NCBI RefSeq assembly: GCF_000734965.1
Contig: NZ_JMTB01000105.1
Coordinates: 1 to 64,000 of the forward strand
DNA from: Trabulsiella guamensis ATCC 49490
GTDB taxonomy: Bacteria; Pseudomonadota; Gammaproteobacteria; Enterobacterales; Enterobacteriaceae
Length of the DNA stretch: 64,000 nt
Direction of reading: 5' to 3'
The first letter of the stretch is position 1. Each line of letters begins with the position of its first letter. Shown one piece after another: positions 25,738 to 34,829 of this stretch. The notes below the pieces were generated by a model. The model ran no database searches, was not told where the DNA came from, and was given only the letters and a program-made list of their open reading frames with translations. Position numbers and translations under genes: made by a program.

Positions 25738-26649
25738 GTGAGATTGTTAAACTGGCGACGACAAGCCGTTTTAGACGCCATGCCGACGGTCAAACCCGGT
25801 CAGGTGCGCACGCCATGGCGTGAATTCTGGCGGCGATTCCGCCGTCAACCCATCGCGCTGGCGGCAGGCGTGTTTGTATTGCTGCTGATCGCCGTGGCGG
25901 TGGTCGCGCCGTGGATAGCGCCGTTTGATGCGGAAAACTACTTTGACTACGACCGGTTGAACGACGGGCCGTCAATGATGCACTGGTTTGGTGTTGACTC
26001 TCTTGGCCGCGATATTTTCAGTCGGGTACTGCTCGGCGCGCGGATCTCGCTCGCCGCCGGGGTGTTTGCTGTACTGACTGGCGCGGCTATTGGCATTGTG
26101 CTGGGGCTGCTGGCGGGTTACTACGAAGGCTGGTGGGATCGCATCATCATGCGTATCTGCGATGTGCTGTTCGCGTTCCCAGGCATTCTGTTGGCGATTG
26201 CGGTCGTCGCGGTGATGGGAAGCGGGATGGCAAATGTGATCATCGCCGTGGCTATCTTCTCGATCCCGGCGTTTGCCCGCCTGGTGCGCGGCAATACCTT
26301 AGTGCTTAAACATCAGACGTTTATTGAGTCCGCGCGCAGCATCGGCGCCAGTGACAGTATCATTCTGTTCCGCCATATTCTGCCGGGAACCGTGTCGTCG
26401 ATTGTGGTCTTTTTTACCATGCGTATTGGTGTGTCGATAATCTCCGCCGCCAGTCTCTCTTTCCTTGGCCTGGGTGCGCAGCCGCCAACGCCGGAATGGG
26501 GCGCAATGCTCAATGAAGCGCGTGCTGATATGGTGATTGCCCCACACGTGGCGATCTTCCCGGCGATTGCGATTTTCCTGACGGTGCTGGCGTTTAACCT
26601 GTTAGGCGACGGGCTTCGTGATGCGCTGGATCCGAAAATAAAAGGGTAG
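25738..26649 (+). CDS. gsiD: GsiD, glutathione importer permease
   Basis: This 303-aa DppC-type permease has an N-terminal cytoplasmic segment ([14 protein letters not shown]), a short periplasmic loop after TM1, and an EAA loop ([22 protein letters not shown]). The GTG at 25738 gives the normal 303-aa length and MRLLNWRRQ start. It closes the operon, followed by a REP sequence. Confidence 0.95.
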   Translation: MRLLNWRRQAVLDAMPTVKPGQVRTPWREFWRRFRRQPIALAAGVFVLLLIAVAVVAPWIAPFDAENYFDYDRLNDGPSMMHWFGVDSLGRDIFSRVLLGARISLAAGVFAVLTGAAIGIVLGLLAGYYEGWWDRIIMRICDVLFAFPGILLAIAVVAVMGSGMANVIIAVAIFSIPAFARLVRGNTLVLKHQTFIESARSIGASDSIILFRHILPGTVSSIVVFFTMRIGVSIISAASLSFLGLGAQPPTPEWGAMLNEARADMVIAPHVAIFPAIAIFLTVLAFNLLGDGLRDALDPKIKG

Positions 26650-26662
26650 GCATTTGTGAAAT

Positions 26663-26693
26663 GCCCCGGTGGCGCTGCGCTTACCGGGGCTAC
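26663..26693. repeat. REP sequence downstream of gsiD
   Basis: GCCCCGGTGGCGCTGCGCTTACCGGGGC is a single REP-type hairpin between the convergent gsiD and rimO genes. Confidence 0.8.
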
Positions 26694-26719
26694 AAGAGCG
26701 GGTGTGGCAATCAGGATAA

Positions 26720-28045
26720 TTAAACCCGGCTACCCCACAGATCATATTCGTCTGCGTTTTCGACTTTCACACGAACCACGTCGCCCGGTTTCACTTTCGT
26801 TTCACCGTTGAGATAGACCGCGCCGTCGATTTCCGGGGCATCGGCCATGCTGCGGCCAATCGCGCCTTCTTCATCGACCTCATCAATAATCACCAGGATT
26901 TCGCGGCCCACTTTCTCCTGCAGGCGTTCGGCAGAAATCTGCTGTTGAAGCTGCATGAAGCGGTTCCAGCGCTCCTCTTTGATCTCTTCCGGTACCTGAT
27001 CCGGCAGTTCGTTGGCGGTTGCGCCTTCGACCGGGCTGTACTTGAAGCAGCCAACGCGATCCAGACGCGCCTCTTGCAGGAAGTCGAGCAGCATCTGGAA
27101 ATCTTCCTCGGTTTCACCCGGGAAACCTACGATAAAGGTCGAACGCAGCGTCAGTTCAGGGCAGATTTCGCGCCATTGTTTGATGCGCGCCAGTTGGCGA
27201 TCGACCGAACCCGGGCGCTTCATCAGCTTGAGAATGCGCGGGCTGGCGTGCTGTAACGGGATATCGAGATACGGCAGAATTTTGCCTTCCGCCATCAGTG
27301 GGATCACATCATCAACGTGAGGGTACGGATAGACATAATGCAGACGCACCCAGACGCCCAGTTTCGCCAGCTGTTCGCACAGACTGACCATGCTGGTTTT
27401 GACCGGCTCACCGTTGTAAAAACCAGTACGGTGTTTTACATCAACACCATAGGCGGAAGTGTCCTGGGAGATCACCAGCAGCTCTTTCACACCCGCATCG
27501 ACAAGGCGTTTGGCTTCTGCCAGCACATCGCCAATTGGGCGGCTGTCGAGATCGCCACGCATGGACGGAATAATGCAGAAAGTGCAGCGATGGTTACAGC
27601 CTTCGGAAATTTTTAAGTAAGCGTAGTGGCGTGGCGTCAGCTTCACACCTTGTGCCGGTACGAGGCTGGTGAACGGGTTATGCTGCGGCTTCGGCACATA
27701 ATGATGCACATGCGCCAGTACCTGCTCATAGCTGTGCGGGCCGGTAATTTCCAGTACCTTCGGATGCACTTCACGGATCTGATCTTCTTTCGCCCCGAGA
27801 CAACCGGTGACGATAACTTTGCCGTTTTCGTTCAGCGCTTCACCTATCACTTCCAGCGATTCCTGGACCGCGCTATCGATAAAACCACAGGTATTCACGA
27901 TAACCATATCGGCATCATCGTAACGGGGAACCACATCGTACCCTTCGGTACGCAGTTCAGTGAGGATGCGCTCGGAATCAACCAGATTTTTCGGGCAGCC
28001 TAATGAGATAAAACCAATCTTAGGCTGCTGCGTTACATTGCTCAT
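26720..28045 (-). CDS. rimO: RimO, ribosomal protein S12 methylthiotransferase
   Basis: This 441-aa radical-SAM methylthiotransferase has an N-terminal UPF0004 domain (Cys residues in [19 protein letters not shown] and GCLGAKEDQ for one cluster). The radical-SAM motif is CNHRCTFC, and a C-terminal TRAM domain follows. It adds a methylthio group to Asp88 of ribosomal protein S12. In E. coli yliE and yliF lie between gsiD and rimO; here they are missing, and a purine-catabolism cassette lies on the other side. Confidence 0.95.
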   Translation of the reverse strand: MSNVTQQPKIGFISLGCPKNLVDSERILTELRTEGYDVVPRYDDADMVIVNTCGFIDSAVQESLEVIGEALNENGKVIVTGCLGAKEDQIREVHPKVLEITGPHSYEQVLAHVHHYVPKPQHNPFTSLVPAQGVKLTPRHYAYLKISEGCNHRCTFCIIPSMRGDLDSRPIGDVLAEAKRLVDAGVKELLVISQDTSAYGVDVKHRTGFYNGEPVKTSMVSLCEQLAKLGVWVRLHYVYPYPHVDDVIPLMAEGKILPYLDIPLQHASPRILKLMKRPGSVDRQLARIKQWREICPELTLRSTFIVGFPGETEEDFQMLLDFLQEARLDRVGCFKYSPVEGATANELPDQVPEEIKEERWNRFMQLQQQISAERLQEKVGREILVIIDEVDEEGAIGRSMADAPEIDGAVYLNGETKVKPGDVVRVKVENADEYDLWGSRV

Positions 28046-28387
28046 AGCTCAAAAATTATTCAATTATTGGAATGGTCAGGGCAGCGATTCTACAGAGATC
28101 GGGGGAGAAATTGTACTGGAGATTGTCGTCAGTCTCTGTATCAGGCCTGGCACTGACATTCTGTCTCATCTGACAGCGTAATTCTCTCAATGTGATAATT
28201 TATCATTATCAACTCTCGCTTTTATTTAAATTTCTGGCGGTTAATTCTGCATCTGCAAGGTTGTCTGGTGCGGTTTTTTATGAAACCCATCACGTTAATT
28301 CACTGATAACCCTCGCCCGGCCAATGTTGGCACACATCACGCATAGCTCTTCAGGTTTGCATCTTTATTGCGTACTTCAGCCATATT

Positions 28388-28404
28388 CTGGCACCCCGAT
28401 TGCC
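28388..28404 (+). promoter_or_regulatory. Sigma54 (-24/-12) promoter of the purine permease/xdh cassette
   Basis: CTGGCAC-CCCGA-TTGC matches the sigma54 consensus TGGCAC-N5-TTGC at every fixed position, with exact spacing. The predicted transcript start is near 28415, upstream of the AGGA at 28433 and the ATG at 28448. A second, weaker GG-N10-GC element (TTGGCACACATCACGC) lies at 28327-28342. The rest of the 28046-28447 gap would hold activator sites and the rimO promoter; I could not place these. Confidence 0.75.
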
Positions 28405-28447
28405 TCCTGGAATGAGCAATTCTGGCCGTAAAAGGAAAGATGTTTTT

Positions 28448-29926
28448 ATGAATGAATCAGCGTTAAGCCGTCGTGGACTCTCAGCGTCCTCTTCCTCACC
28501 CGTCGATGAAATCCTCCCTGTAGGGCAAATGTTCCTCTATGGTCTGCAACATGTTCTGGTGATGTACGCCGGTGCAGTTGCCGTACCGCTGGTGGTTGGT
28601 AACGCCGTGGGGTTACCGGTGGAGCAAATCATCCTGTTAATCAGCGCAGACTTATTTATCTGTGGCGCCGCCACTATCATTCAGGCGCTGGGCATCGGCC
28701 GCTGGCTGGGTTGCCGGTTGCCACTGGTTCAGGGCTGCACTTTTGCCGCGCTGGTGCCGATGATTTTAATTGGCAAAGAGTATGGTATCGGCGGGGTTTC
28801 CGGGGCGGTGATCTGCGCCGGTATTTTCACGTTGATATGCGCGCCGTGGATTAGCCGCCTGGTCCGCTTTTTTCCCAAAGTGGTGATGGGCTCCATCGTG
28901 ACCTTAATTGGTCTGTCGATAATGCCGGTGGCGGGAAACTGGATTGGCGAAGGTGGCAGCGGGCAGGCGGCCTTTGGCGATCTGACATCGCTGGCCATCG
29001 CGGCGGTCACGCTTTTTATCATTCTGAACGTCTATACCTTCGGTTCCGGGATGATAAAAAATATCGCTGTGCTGATTGGTTTAGTCTCCGGCAGCTTTAT
29101 CTGGTGGCTGTTTAAATCGATCGATTTTCACCTCGTTGCATCCACGTCATGGCTCAGCTTCCCGCACGTCATGCGGATGGCAAAACCCGAGTTTCATCTT
29201 ATTCCTGTCGCACTGCTGTCGGTGACGATGGTGGTGGTAATGCTGGAAACCATGTCCTCGATAATGGCGACCGGGGACATCGTCGGTAAAAAAGCCAGTG
29301 CCGAAACGTTGCGTAATGGCTTAACCGCCTGCGGCCTGACCACGACTATCGCCGGGCTCTTCAACCTGTTTCCTTATGCGGCGTTCGCTCAGAACGTCGG
29401 GCTGATTGGTCTCACGGGAGTGCGTAGCCGCTTCGTCGTCGCGGTCTCCGGGCTGATTTTAATGCTGATGGGTATGTTCTCGAAAATGGCGGCACTGGTG
29501 GTGGTGATCCCCAAACCGGTGTTGGGCGGCGCGGGCGTGGTGATGTTCGGCATGGTGGTGGTGGCGGGTATTCGCACACTGGGTAGCGTCAACTACCGCG
29601 ACAACAATAACGGCATGGTGGTGGCCCTGACCATTGGCCTCGGGCTGATGCCGGTGCTGGTACCACACCTCTTCGATCAGTTCCCGCCGATGCTGAAAAT
29701 GTTTCTTCACAGCGGCATTACCATCGGCACGGTCATCGCCATTCTGGCAAACCTGACGCTGAACGGGAAAGGTCTGCCGTTACTCCATACGCATCAACAT
29801 GACAGCCACGAACCTGACTTATTACCTTCCAGCACTGCCGCCCGGCGCGTGGCGGTCAGAACAGTACGGATGTGGTTGCTGCTGCGAAAAGTACAGAAAG
29901 ATGAAAGTCAAACGAAATCAATGTAA
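28448..29926 (+). CDS. NCS2/NAT-family xanthine/uric acid permease
   Basis: This 492-aa inner-membrane symporter has about 14 predicted hydrophobic segments. It carries the NAT-family QH motif early (LQHVLVMYAGAVAVP) and the signature QNVGLIGLTG, which fits QNxGxxxxTx. Relatives XanP, XanQ and UacT import xanthine or uric acid with protons. The cassette partner is a xanthine dehydrogenase-type enzyme, which supports a purine substrate. ATG at 28448 is preferred; an in-frame ATG at 28400 lies inside the sigma54 promoter. Confidence 0.88.
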   Translation: MNESALSRRGLSASSSSPVDEILPVGQMFLYGLQHVLVMYAGAVAVPLVVGNAVGLPVEQIILLISADLFICGAATIIQALGIGRWLGCRLPLVQGCTFAALVPMILIGKEYGIGGVSGAVICAGIFTLICAPWISRLVRFFPKVVMGSIVTLIGLSIMPVAGNWIGEGGSGQAAFGDLTSLAIAAVTLFIILNVYTFGSGMIKNIAVLIGLVSGSFIWWLFKSIDFHLVASTSWLSFPHVMRMAKPEFHLIPVALLSVTMVVVMLETMSSIMATGDIVGKKASAETLRNGLTACGLTTTIAGLFNLFPYAAFAQNVGLIGLTGVRSRFVVAVSGLILMLMGMFSKMAALVVVIPKPVLGGAGVVMFGMVVVAGIRTLGSVNYRDNNNGMVVALTIGLGLMPVLVPHLFDQFPPMLKMFLHSGITIGTVIAILANLTLNGKGLPLLHTHQHDSHEPDLLPSSTAARRVAVRTVRMWLLLRKVQKDESQTKSM

Positions 29927-29964
29927 CCCGAACATCAACAACGGATAGTGAAAAGGGGAAGACT

Positions 29965-32900
29965 ATGTGTGCCTTACGTTCAGCGTCGCAAGGACGTGTG
30001 GATGGACTCGCGAAAGTAAAAGGGACGGCAATTTACGGTGATGATATCACCCTGCCGGGCATGTTATATGGCGTATGCCGTTATGCGGATATTCCGAGCG
30101 GAAAAATTGAACAGCTCGATCTCAGCGAGTCGCTGGCGGTGGACGGGGTGGTTAAAATCGCCACCTGGCAGGATATCCCCGGTACGCCGGTCGTGGGCGT
30201 TATTGTTAAAGATTACCTGCCCATCGTAAAGGATGAGGTGGTGTTCCACGGCGATGTGATTGCGGTGGTTGCCGCCACCAGTTATGCCGCGGCCTGCGAA
30301 GCGGCAGACAAAATTCGCGTGCGTTACACACCCTATGCGCCATTAACCGATGTGGAGGCGGCGCTGGCACCCGGTGCCCGCCTTATCCATCCCGATCGTA
30401 GCGATAACATCGCCGCGCACCACCACACGATCAAAGGCAATATCGACGAGGGTTTTGCTCAGGCGAAGCATATCTTTGAGCGCGATTATGAAGTCGGTTT
30501 TCAGGAACACGCCTACATCGAACCGGAGGTTATTCTCACCTGGCTTGACCCGACTGACGGCAGTCTGATTATTTCTGGTTCGATTCAGAACCCGCACCGC
30601 GTTCGCGGTTTTGTCGCCAGATTTATGGACTGCCCGCAAAGCCAGATCAACATTAAACGTGCGGTCATGGGCGGGTCGTTTGGTGGTAAGGACGATATTA
30701 TCGATCATCTTGCCTGTCGCTCGGCGCTGCTGACCCGTCTGACGGGGCGTCCGGTTAAGTTTGCCTACAACCGTGAGCAGTCGATCATCGAGAGCTGCAA
30801 GCGCCACCCTTACAAAATGAGGTACAAAGCCGGGCTGGATGATTCCGGGCGGATTGTGGCGATGAAAATCGACATTCTGGCGGACAGCGGCGGTTATGCG
30901 GCGTCGTCGCCGTTTGTCACCTGGCGTTCCTCCGTGCAGGCTGCCGGACCCTACCATATTCCCAACGTCCACATCGATGTGACGGCGGTGTATACCAATA
31001 ACAGTTACACCTCCGCGATGCGCGGCTTTGGTTCGCCGCAGGTGGTCTACGCCCATGAGTCCTTCATGGATGACATCGCAGAACAGCTGAACCTGTCTCC
31101 GGTGGCGCTGCGGGAAATTAACGCTCTGCGTCAGGGCGACGCCTCGGTGACCGGGCAGGTGTTCGATAAGCACACGGTGTCCGCGCTGGAAGTACTGGCA
31201 AAAGCAACAGCTTCTTCAGAATACATGGCAAAACGTCAGCACTATCGCGAACTCAATCAGCAGGGCGGCGTTTACCGTTATGGTATCGGTCTGGCATTAA
31301 GCTATCGCGGCTGCTCCATCGGCGCGGAAGGGGTCGATACCTCCACGGCACTGATTCAGGTCAACGAAGACGGCAGCGTGAATATTTCCACCTCCGTATC
31401 GGAAAACGGGCAGGGGCTACAGACCACCATGTCGCTGATTGCGGCAGAGGCGTTTGGCATTACACTCGCGGACATCCATTTCAGCGAACCACCGACCTCA
31501 ATGATCGGTGATGGCGGTTCGACGGCAGCCACGCGCGGTACAATGGTCGGTGGCGGGGCGATCCTTGACGCGGCAGAGAAAATTAAACAACGCATTCTGA
31601 ATGTTACCGGCAAGAGCATAGGCACGACCGTGCTTGCCGATACTCTCTGGCAGGACGGTTTTATCATCAACAAGCATGACCAGAGTCGCCGCCTCGATTT
31701 CAAAGCGGCGGTCAATCAGACCAAATGGGCGAGCGTCAGCCTGACCGAATATGGATGGTACGTACCGCCGCCAATCCACTGGGATGAAGAAAAAGGGTGT
31801 GGCAGCCCTTATTTCACCTGGGTGTATGGTTGCCAGGTGGCGGAAGTCAGAGTGAACACCAGCACCGGAAAAACCGATCTTCTGCATGTCACCGCCGCCC
31901 ATGATGTCGGGCATGTGCTGAACCCGGTCGGCTTTGAAGGCCAGGTCTGTGGTGGGGTTGCGCAAGGGTTTGGTTATGCACTGCTGGAAGATTTCAACAT
32001 TGAGCACGGCCAGGTCAAATCAGAAAACTTCGACAGCTATCTGCTGCCGACCATCAAAGATATCCCACGGATTACAGTCATCGGTGTCGAAAACCCGGAC
32101 ATGTCCGGTCCGCTGGGCGCGAAAGGGATCGGCGAACCAGCGACAGAACTGGCTGCTGCCGCCATCAACAACGCGGTAAGTTTCGCTCTCAACACCCGTT
32201 TCAATAAGCTCCCCCTGACGCTGGAGCAGGTCATTCTCGGTTATAACCTGAAAAAGCCCGCCCGCCAGAGTGAGCTGATGATCGAGCCCGATAATAAAAA
32301 ACAAGTGCTGCGCCTGACCGACGTGACAGTCAGTCGCCCGCAAAATCTGGAGGAGGCATTGACGCTACTGGCCGACGAGGGCGTCAGCGTTATCGCGGGT
32401 GGGACGGATGTTATTGTGCAGGGGCGTCTGCAGACCCGACCAATGAAGCTGGTGGATATTTCGCATCTGGAGGAACTGTCCGCCATCAGCGAAGATCCGT
32501 ACAACCATGAGGTGACGATCGGCGCGGCGGTGACTTTCAACCGCATTACGGAGCATCCGTTGCTGCGCACACGCTACCCACTGTTGGTTGAAGCATGTCG
32601 CACCGTGGGTTCGCATCAAATCCGCAACCGCGCTACGATTGGCGGCAACATCGTCAACGCCGCGCCCTGCGGCGACTCCATCCCTCCCGCTATTCTCTAC
32701 GATGCGCGCATTGAACTGCGATCCCGTTTTGCTGTACGCAACCTGTCATTGGGGGAGTTTTTGCTCTCAGGGTATAAGACACAGCGTCAGCCGGATGAGC
32801 TGCTGACGAAAGTTATTCTGCCGCCACCCGCCAGACCTGACGCACAGGGTTTTTATCACCAGCTTGGACGGCGCAATGCACTGAACATTACCCGTCAGAG

Positions 32901-33180
32901 TCTGAGCGCGCTGATGCAGTACGACGACAACGGCGTGGTGAACTACTGCCGCCTGGTGGATGGCGCGTTATTCAGCAAACCGCAGCGACTGCTGGACGTG
33001 GAATGCTGTCTGCTTGGGCATCATCTGAACAGCGAAACCATCGACAACGCCTGCGAGGTGCTGGAAAAACTGATCGATGCCGCCATTGGCAAGCGCTGGT
33101 CGGCGGCCTACAAGCGACCGGTTTTTATCAGTATGTTCCGTGACATGATGGCGGAAGTACAGATATCGCTGAGCAAATAA
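29965..33180 (+). CDS. Xanthine dehydrogenase-type protein: fused molybdenum-binding and FAD-binding subunits
   Basis: This 1071-aa protein combines two subunits that are separate in E. coli XdhA/XdhB. Residues 1 to about 760 are the aldehyde oxidase/xanthine dehydrogenase molybdopterin domain. Visible there are GRVDGLAKVKGTAIYGDD, MGGSFGGKDD, AMRGFGSPQ and the catalytic-Glu region GPLGAKGIGEPATELA. From about 770 follows a CO dehydrogenase flavoprotein-type domain with AGGTDVIVQGR and ATIGGNIVNAAPCGDS. The usual electron path is Mo to [2Fe-2S] to FAD, so the iron-sulfur protein encoded 50 bp downstream completes the enzyme. Substrate (hypoxanthine, xanthine or another N-heterocycle) is inferred from the permease. 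No XdhC-type maturation factor lies beside it. Confidence 0.88.
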   Translation: MCALRSASQGRVDGLAKVKGTAIYGDDITLPGMLYGVCRYADIPSGKIEQLDLSESLAVDGVVKIATWQDIPGTPVVGVIVKDYLPIVKDEVVFHGDVIAVVAATSYAAACEAADKIRVRYTPYAPLTDVEAALAPGARLIHPDRSDNIAAHHHTIKGNIDEGFAQAKHIFERDYEVGFQEHAYIEPEVILTWLDPTDGSLIISGSIQNPHRVRGFVARFMDCPQSQINIKRAVMGGSFGGKDDIIDHLACRSALLTRLTGRPVKFAYNREQSIIESCKRHPYKMRYKAGLDDSGRIVAMKIDILADSGGYAASSPFVTWRSSVQAAGPYHIPNVHIDVTAVYTNNSYTSAMRGFGSPQVVYAHESFMDDIAEQLNLSPVALREINALRQGDASVTGQVFDKHTVSALEVLAKATASSEYMAKRQHYRELNQQGGVYRYGIGLALSYRGCSIGAEGVDTSTALIQVNEDGSVNISTSVSENGQGLQTTMSLIAAEAFGITLADIHFSEPPTSMIGDGGSTAATRGTMVGGGAILDAAEKIKQRILNVTGKSIGTTVLADTLWQDGFIINKHDQSRRLDFKAAVNQTKWASVSLTEYGWYVPPPIHWDEEKGCGSPYFTWVYGCQVAEVRVNTSTGKTDLLHVTAAHDVGHVLNPVGFEGQVCGGVAQGFGYALLEDFNIEHGQVKSENFDSYLLPTIKDIPRITVIGVENPDMSGPLGAKGIGEPATELAAAAINNAVSFALNTRFNKLPLTLEQVILGYNLKKPARQSELMIEPDNKKQVLRLTDVTVSRPQNLEEALTLLADEGVSVIAGGTDVIVQGRLQTRPMKLVDISHLEELSAISEDPYNHEVTIGAAVTFNRITEHPLLRTRYPLLVEACRTVGSHQIRNRATIGGNIVNAAPCGDSIPPAILYDARIELRSRFAVRNLSLGEFLLSGYKTQRQPDELLTKVILPPPARPDAQGFYHQLGRRNALNITRQSLSALMQYDDNGVVNYCRLVDGALFSKPQRLLDVECCLLGHHLNSETIDNACEVLEKLIDAAIGKRWSAAYKRPVFISMFRDMMAEVQISLSK

Positions 33181-33230
33181 CGTTATCACAGGAAACAGGG
33201 CGCAGGTCGCCCTGCAAAAGGGACAAAACT

Positions 33231-33689
33231 ATGAGCACAATTAAAGTGAAGATCAACGGCAAACTGGTCGAAGCGAAAGTGGAAGGGAACATGCGGCTGT
33301 TAGATCTGGTCCGCGATACCTTCCGGCTTACCGCCACCAAAGAGGGCTGCTCTATCGGTGAATGCGGTGCCTGTACCGTGATCATGAATGGTAACGCGGT
33401 CTGCTCCTGTCTGGTGCTGGCCGCCCAGTGCGATGACGCAGAAATCACCACACTGGAAGGGTTGAACGATAATCCTGTCACGCAAAAACTGCAGACTGCC
33501 TTCGTCGAAAAAGGCGGTGTTCAGTGCGGATTTTGTACGCCCGGCGTGCTGGTCAGCGCGACGGCGTTGCTGGAGAAAACACCGCAGCCAACGGACGGGC
33601 AGCTCAAAGATGTGCTGGAAGGGAATATCTGCCGCTGCACTGGCTATCAACCAATCCTGGACTCTATCCACCATGCACTAAAATCGTAA
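33231..33689 (+). CDS. [2Fe-2S] subunit of the xanthine dehydrogenase-type enzyme
   Basis: This 152-aa protein has an N-terminal plant-ferredoxin-like domain with CSIGECGACTVIMNG...CSC (first cluster). A C-terminal helical domain with CGFCTPG and CRCTGYQPI (second cluster) follows. It is the small electron-transfer subunit of molybdenum hydroxylases, equivalent to E. coli XdhC (YgeU). It lies 50 bp after the fused Mo/FAD gene and is followed by a terminator-like hairpin. Confidence 0.92.
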   Translation: MSTIKVKINGKLVEAKVEGNMRLLDLVRDTFRLTATKEGCSIGECGACTVIMNGNAVCSCLVLAAQCDDAEITTLEGLNDNPVTQKLQTAFVEKGGVQCGFCTPGVLVSATALLEKTPQPTDGQLKDVLEGNICRCTGYQPILDSIHHALKS

Positions 33690-33691
33690 AC

Positions 33692-33728
33692 ACAACACTT
33701 CACCCGGAGGCGCTCTCCGGGTGTTGTA
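33692..33728 (+). terminator. Hairpin terminator of the xdh cassette
   Basis: ACAACACTTCACCCGGAG and CTCCGGGTGTTGT form a long stem just after the iron-sulfur gene. The T-tract is weak, so termination efficiency is uncertain. Confidence 0.65.
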
Positions 33729-33840
33729 ACTTTGTAAAGGATGTTAAGTAAAACGGCAAACATTGACCTTGCTCATCATTCTGTACAAAAAGTAACCATA
33801 CTATGAAGGTGTCAGGGGGATAACAGAGGAGGAAAAGAGC

Positions 33841-34224
33841 ATGAGCGTTGGCAGACTGAAACGCAACATGATGAAAAAACTCATCAATGCGCGTAGTGAC
33901 CTCGATGCCTATCTGCAATTGAGAAAGGCGAAGGGATACATGTCAGTCAGCGAAAATGATCATCTACGTGAAAATCTGTTTGAACTGTGTAAGGAAATGA
34001 TCAACGAAATCGTACCACTCAGGAAGTCCCTGACGCGAGAAGAGCGAGACACGTTGCGTCAGGCGGGGGAGGCGGTCGCGTCCGCCGCGATTTGCCTGAT
34101 GACCGGGCACCGGGATTGCCCATTATACATCACTGTTAACGTAGAGACGCTTGAACGCTGTCTTGAAACACTGACATCAAGCATCCAGAAACTGGATGCC
34201 GTATCTTCACACGCGCATGTCTGA
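33841..34224 (+). CDS. bssR: BssR (YliH), biofilm-regulating protein
   Basis: This 127-aa protein aligns with E. coli BssR, sharing RKAKGYMSVSE and the MTGHRDCP segment. In E. coli BssR affects biofilm formation through signal and catabolite pathways; its biochemical activity is not known. The N-terminal half is more divergent than in neighbouring genes. ATG at 33841 has GAGGAGG upstream. A GC-rich hairpin follows at 34230. Confidence 0.85.
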   Translation: MSVGRLKRNMMKKLINARSDLDAYLQLRKAKGYMSVSENDHLRENLFELCKEMINEIVPLRKSLTREERDTLRQAGEAVASAAICLMTGHRDCPLYITVNVETLERCLETLTSSIQKLDAVSSHAHV

Positions 34225-34229
34225 AATCA

Positions 34230-34249
34230 GGGGGAGCGGGGCTCCCCCT
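34230..34249. terminator. Terminator-like hairpin between bssR and the convergent membrane-protein gene
   Basis: AGGGGGAGC, a short loop and GCTCCCCCT form a strong stem after the bssR stop. The T-tract is short. Confidence 0.6.
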
Positions 34250-34252
34250 GTC

Positions 34253-34711
34253 TTATGGCGCTGTGTGTTCTGCAGACTGTTTTTTCCTGCAATACATCAA
34301 CGAACCGATTTTTATCATCTCGGACAGTAAAAACAGACCCACGTTAATGGCGAGCACCGAAAACCCCGTCACGGTTAAAACTATCGGAAAAATGGCGATG
34401 GAACATTTCATCGTGATGAATCGCAGAATTTCCTGAACAAAAGCAAAAGTAATTGCTGCCGTTTTTTTTCGTAAGAATAAATACGCAGAGACAAGCAATG
34501 AAACGAGCATCAGCAGTTCGCAAATAAAATAACCGATAAGCAGAGTGCCGGCGCTATCACCTCCGATAACTATGTCAATGGTAGCGATAACCTCACGGAT
34601 GTCAGAAATAAAAGGGATCCTGTGTCTCGTCAGTGAAAAGAAGCAATACGACAGAAAAGCCAGAGCATCCATAATGCCCCAGAACAGAAATTGTTTATTT
34701 TTAAAATTCAT
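34253..34711 (-). CDS. Small four-helix membrane protein of unknown function
   Basis: This 152-aa protein is not recognised. It has about four hydrophobic helices (FLFWGIMDALAFLSYCFFSL; TLLIGYFICELLMLVSLLV; IAIFPIVLTVTGFSVLAI; NVGLFLLSEMIKIGSL) and a Lys/Arg-rich C-terminus, which fits the inner membrane. ATG at 34711 gives MNFKNKQF with a weak GGGA upstream; a longer start at 34747 is possible. It is inserted between bssR and yliI, which are adjacent in E. coli, and is more AT-rich than its neighbours. This suggests an acquired gene. Confidence 0.6.
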   Translation of the reverse strand: MNFKNKQFLFWGIMDALAFLSYCFFSLTRHRIPFISDIREVIATIDIVIGGDSAGTLLIGYFICELLMLVSLLVSAYLFLRKKTAAITFAFVQEILRFITMKCSIAIFPIVLTVTGFSVLAINVGLFLLSEMIKIGSLMYCRKKQSAEHTAP

Positions 34712-34829
34712 AATCCCATCTGCAATTTTGTCTTGATAAACCCACAACCAGCTTAAGTTTTTGTAAAAATCCCGTCATGCCTGTTCGTGCTGGCTACCCT
34801 TATTTCAGAGTCGATTAAAGGAGCCTGCT

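Noticed and set aside
28147-28163. CTGGCACTGACATTCTG as another sigma54 promoter
   Set aside because: The -24 half is good but the essential GC at -12 is missing.
28327-28344. TTGGCACACATCACGCAT as the main sigma54 promoter
   Set aside because: GG-N10-GC spacing is right but the -12 half is poor. The site at 28388-28404 is a full match and better placed.
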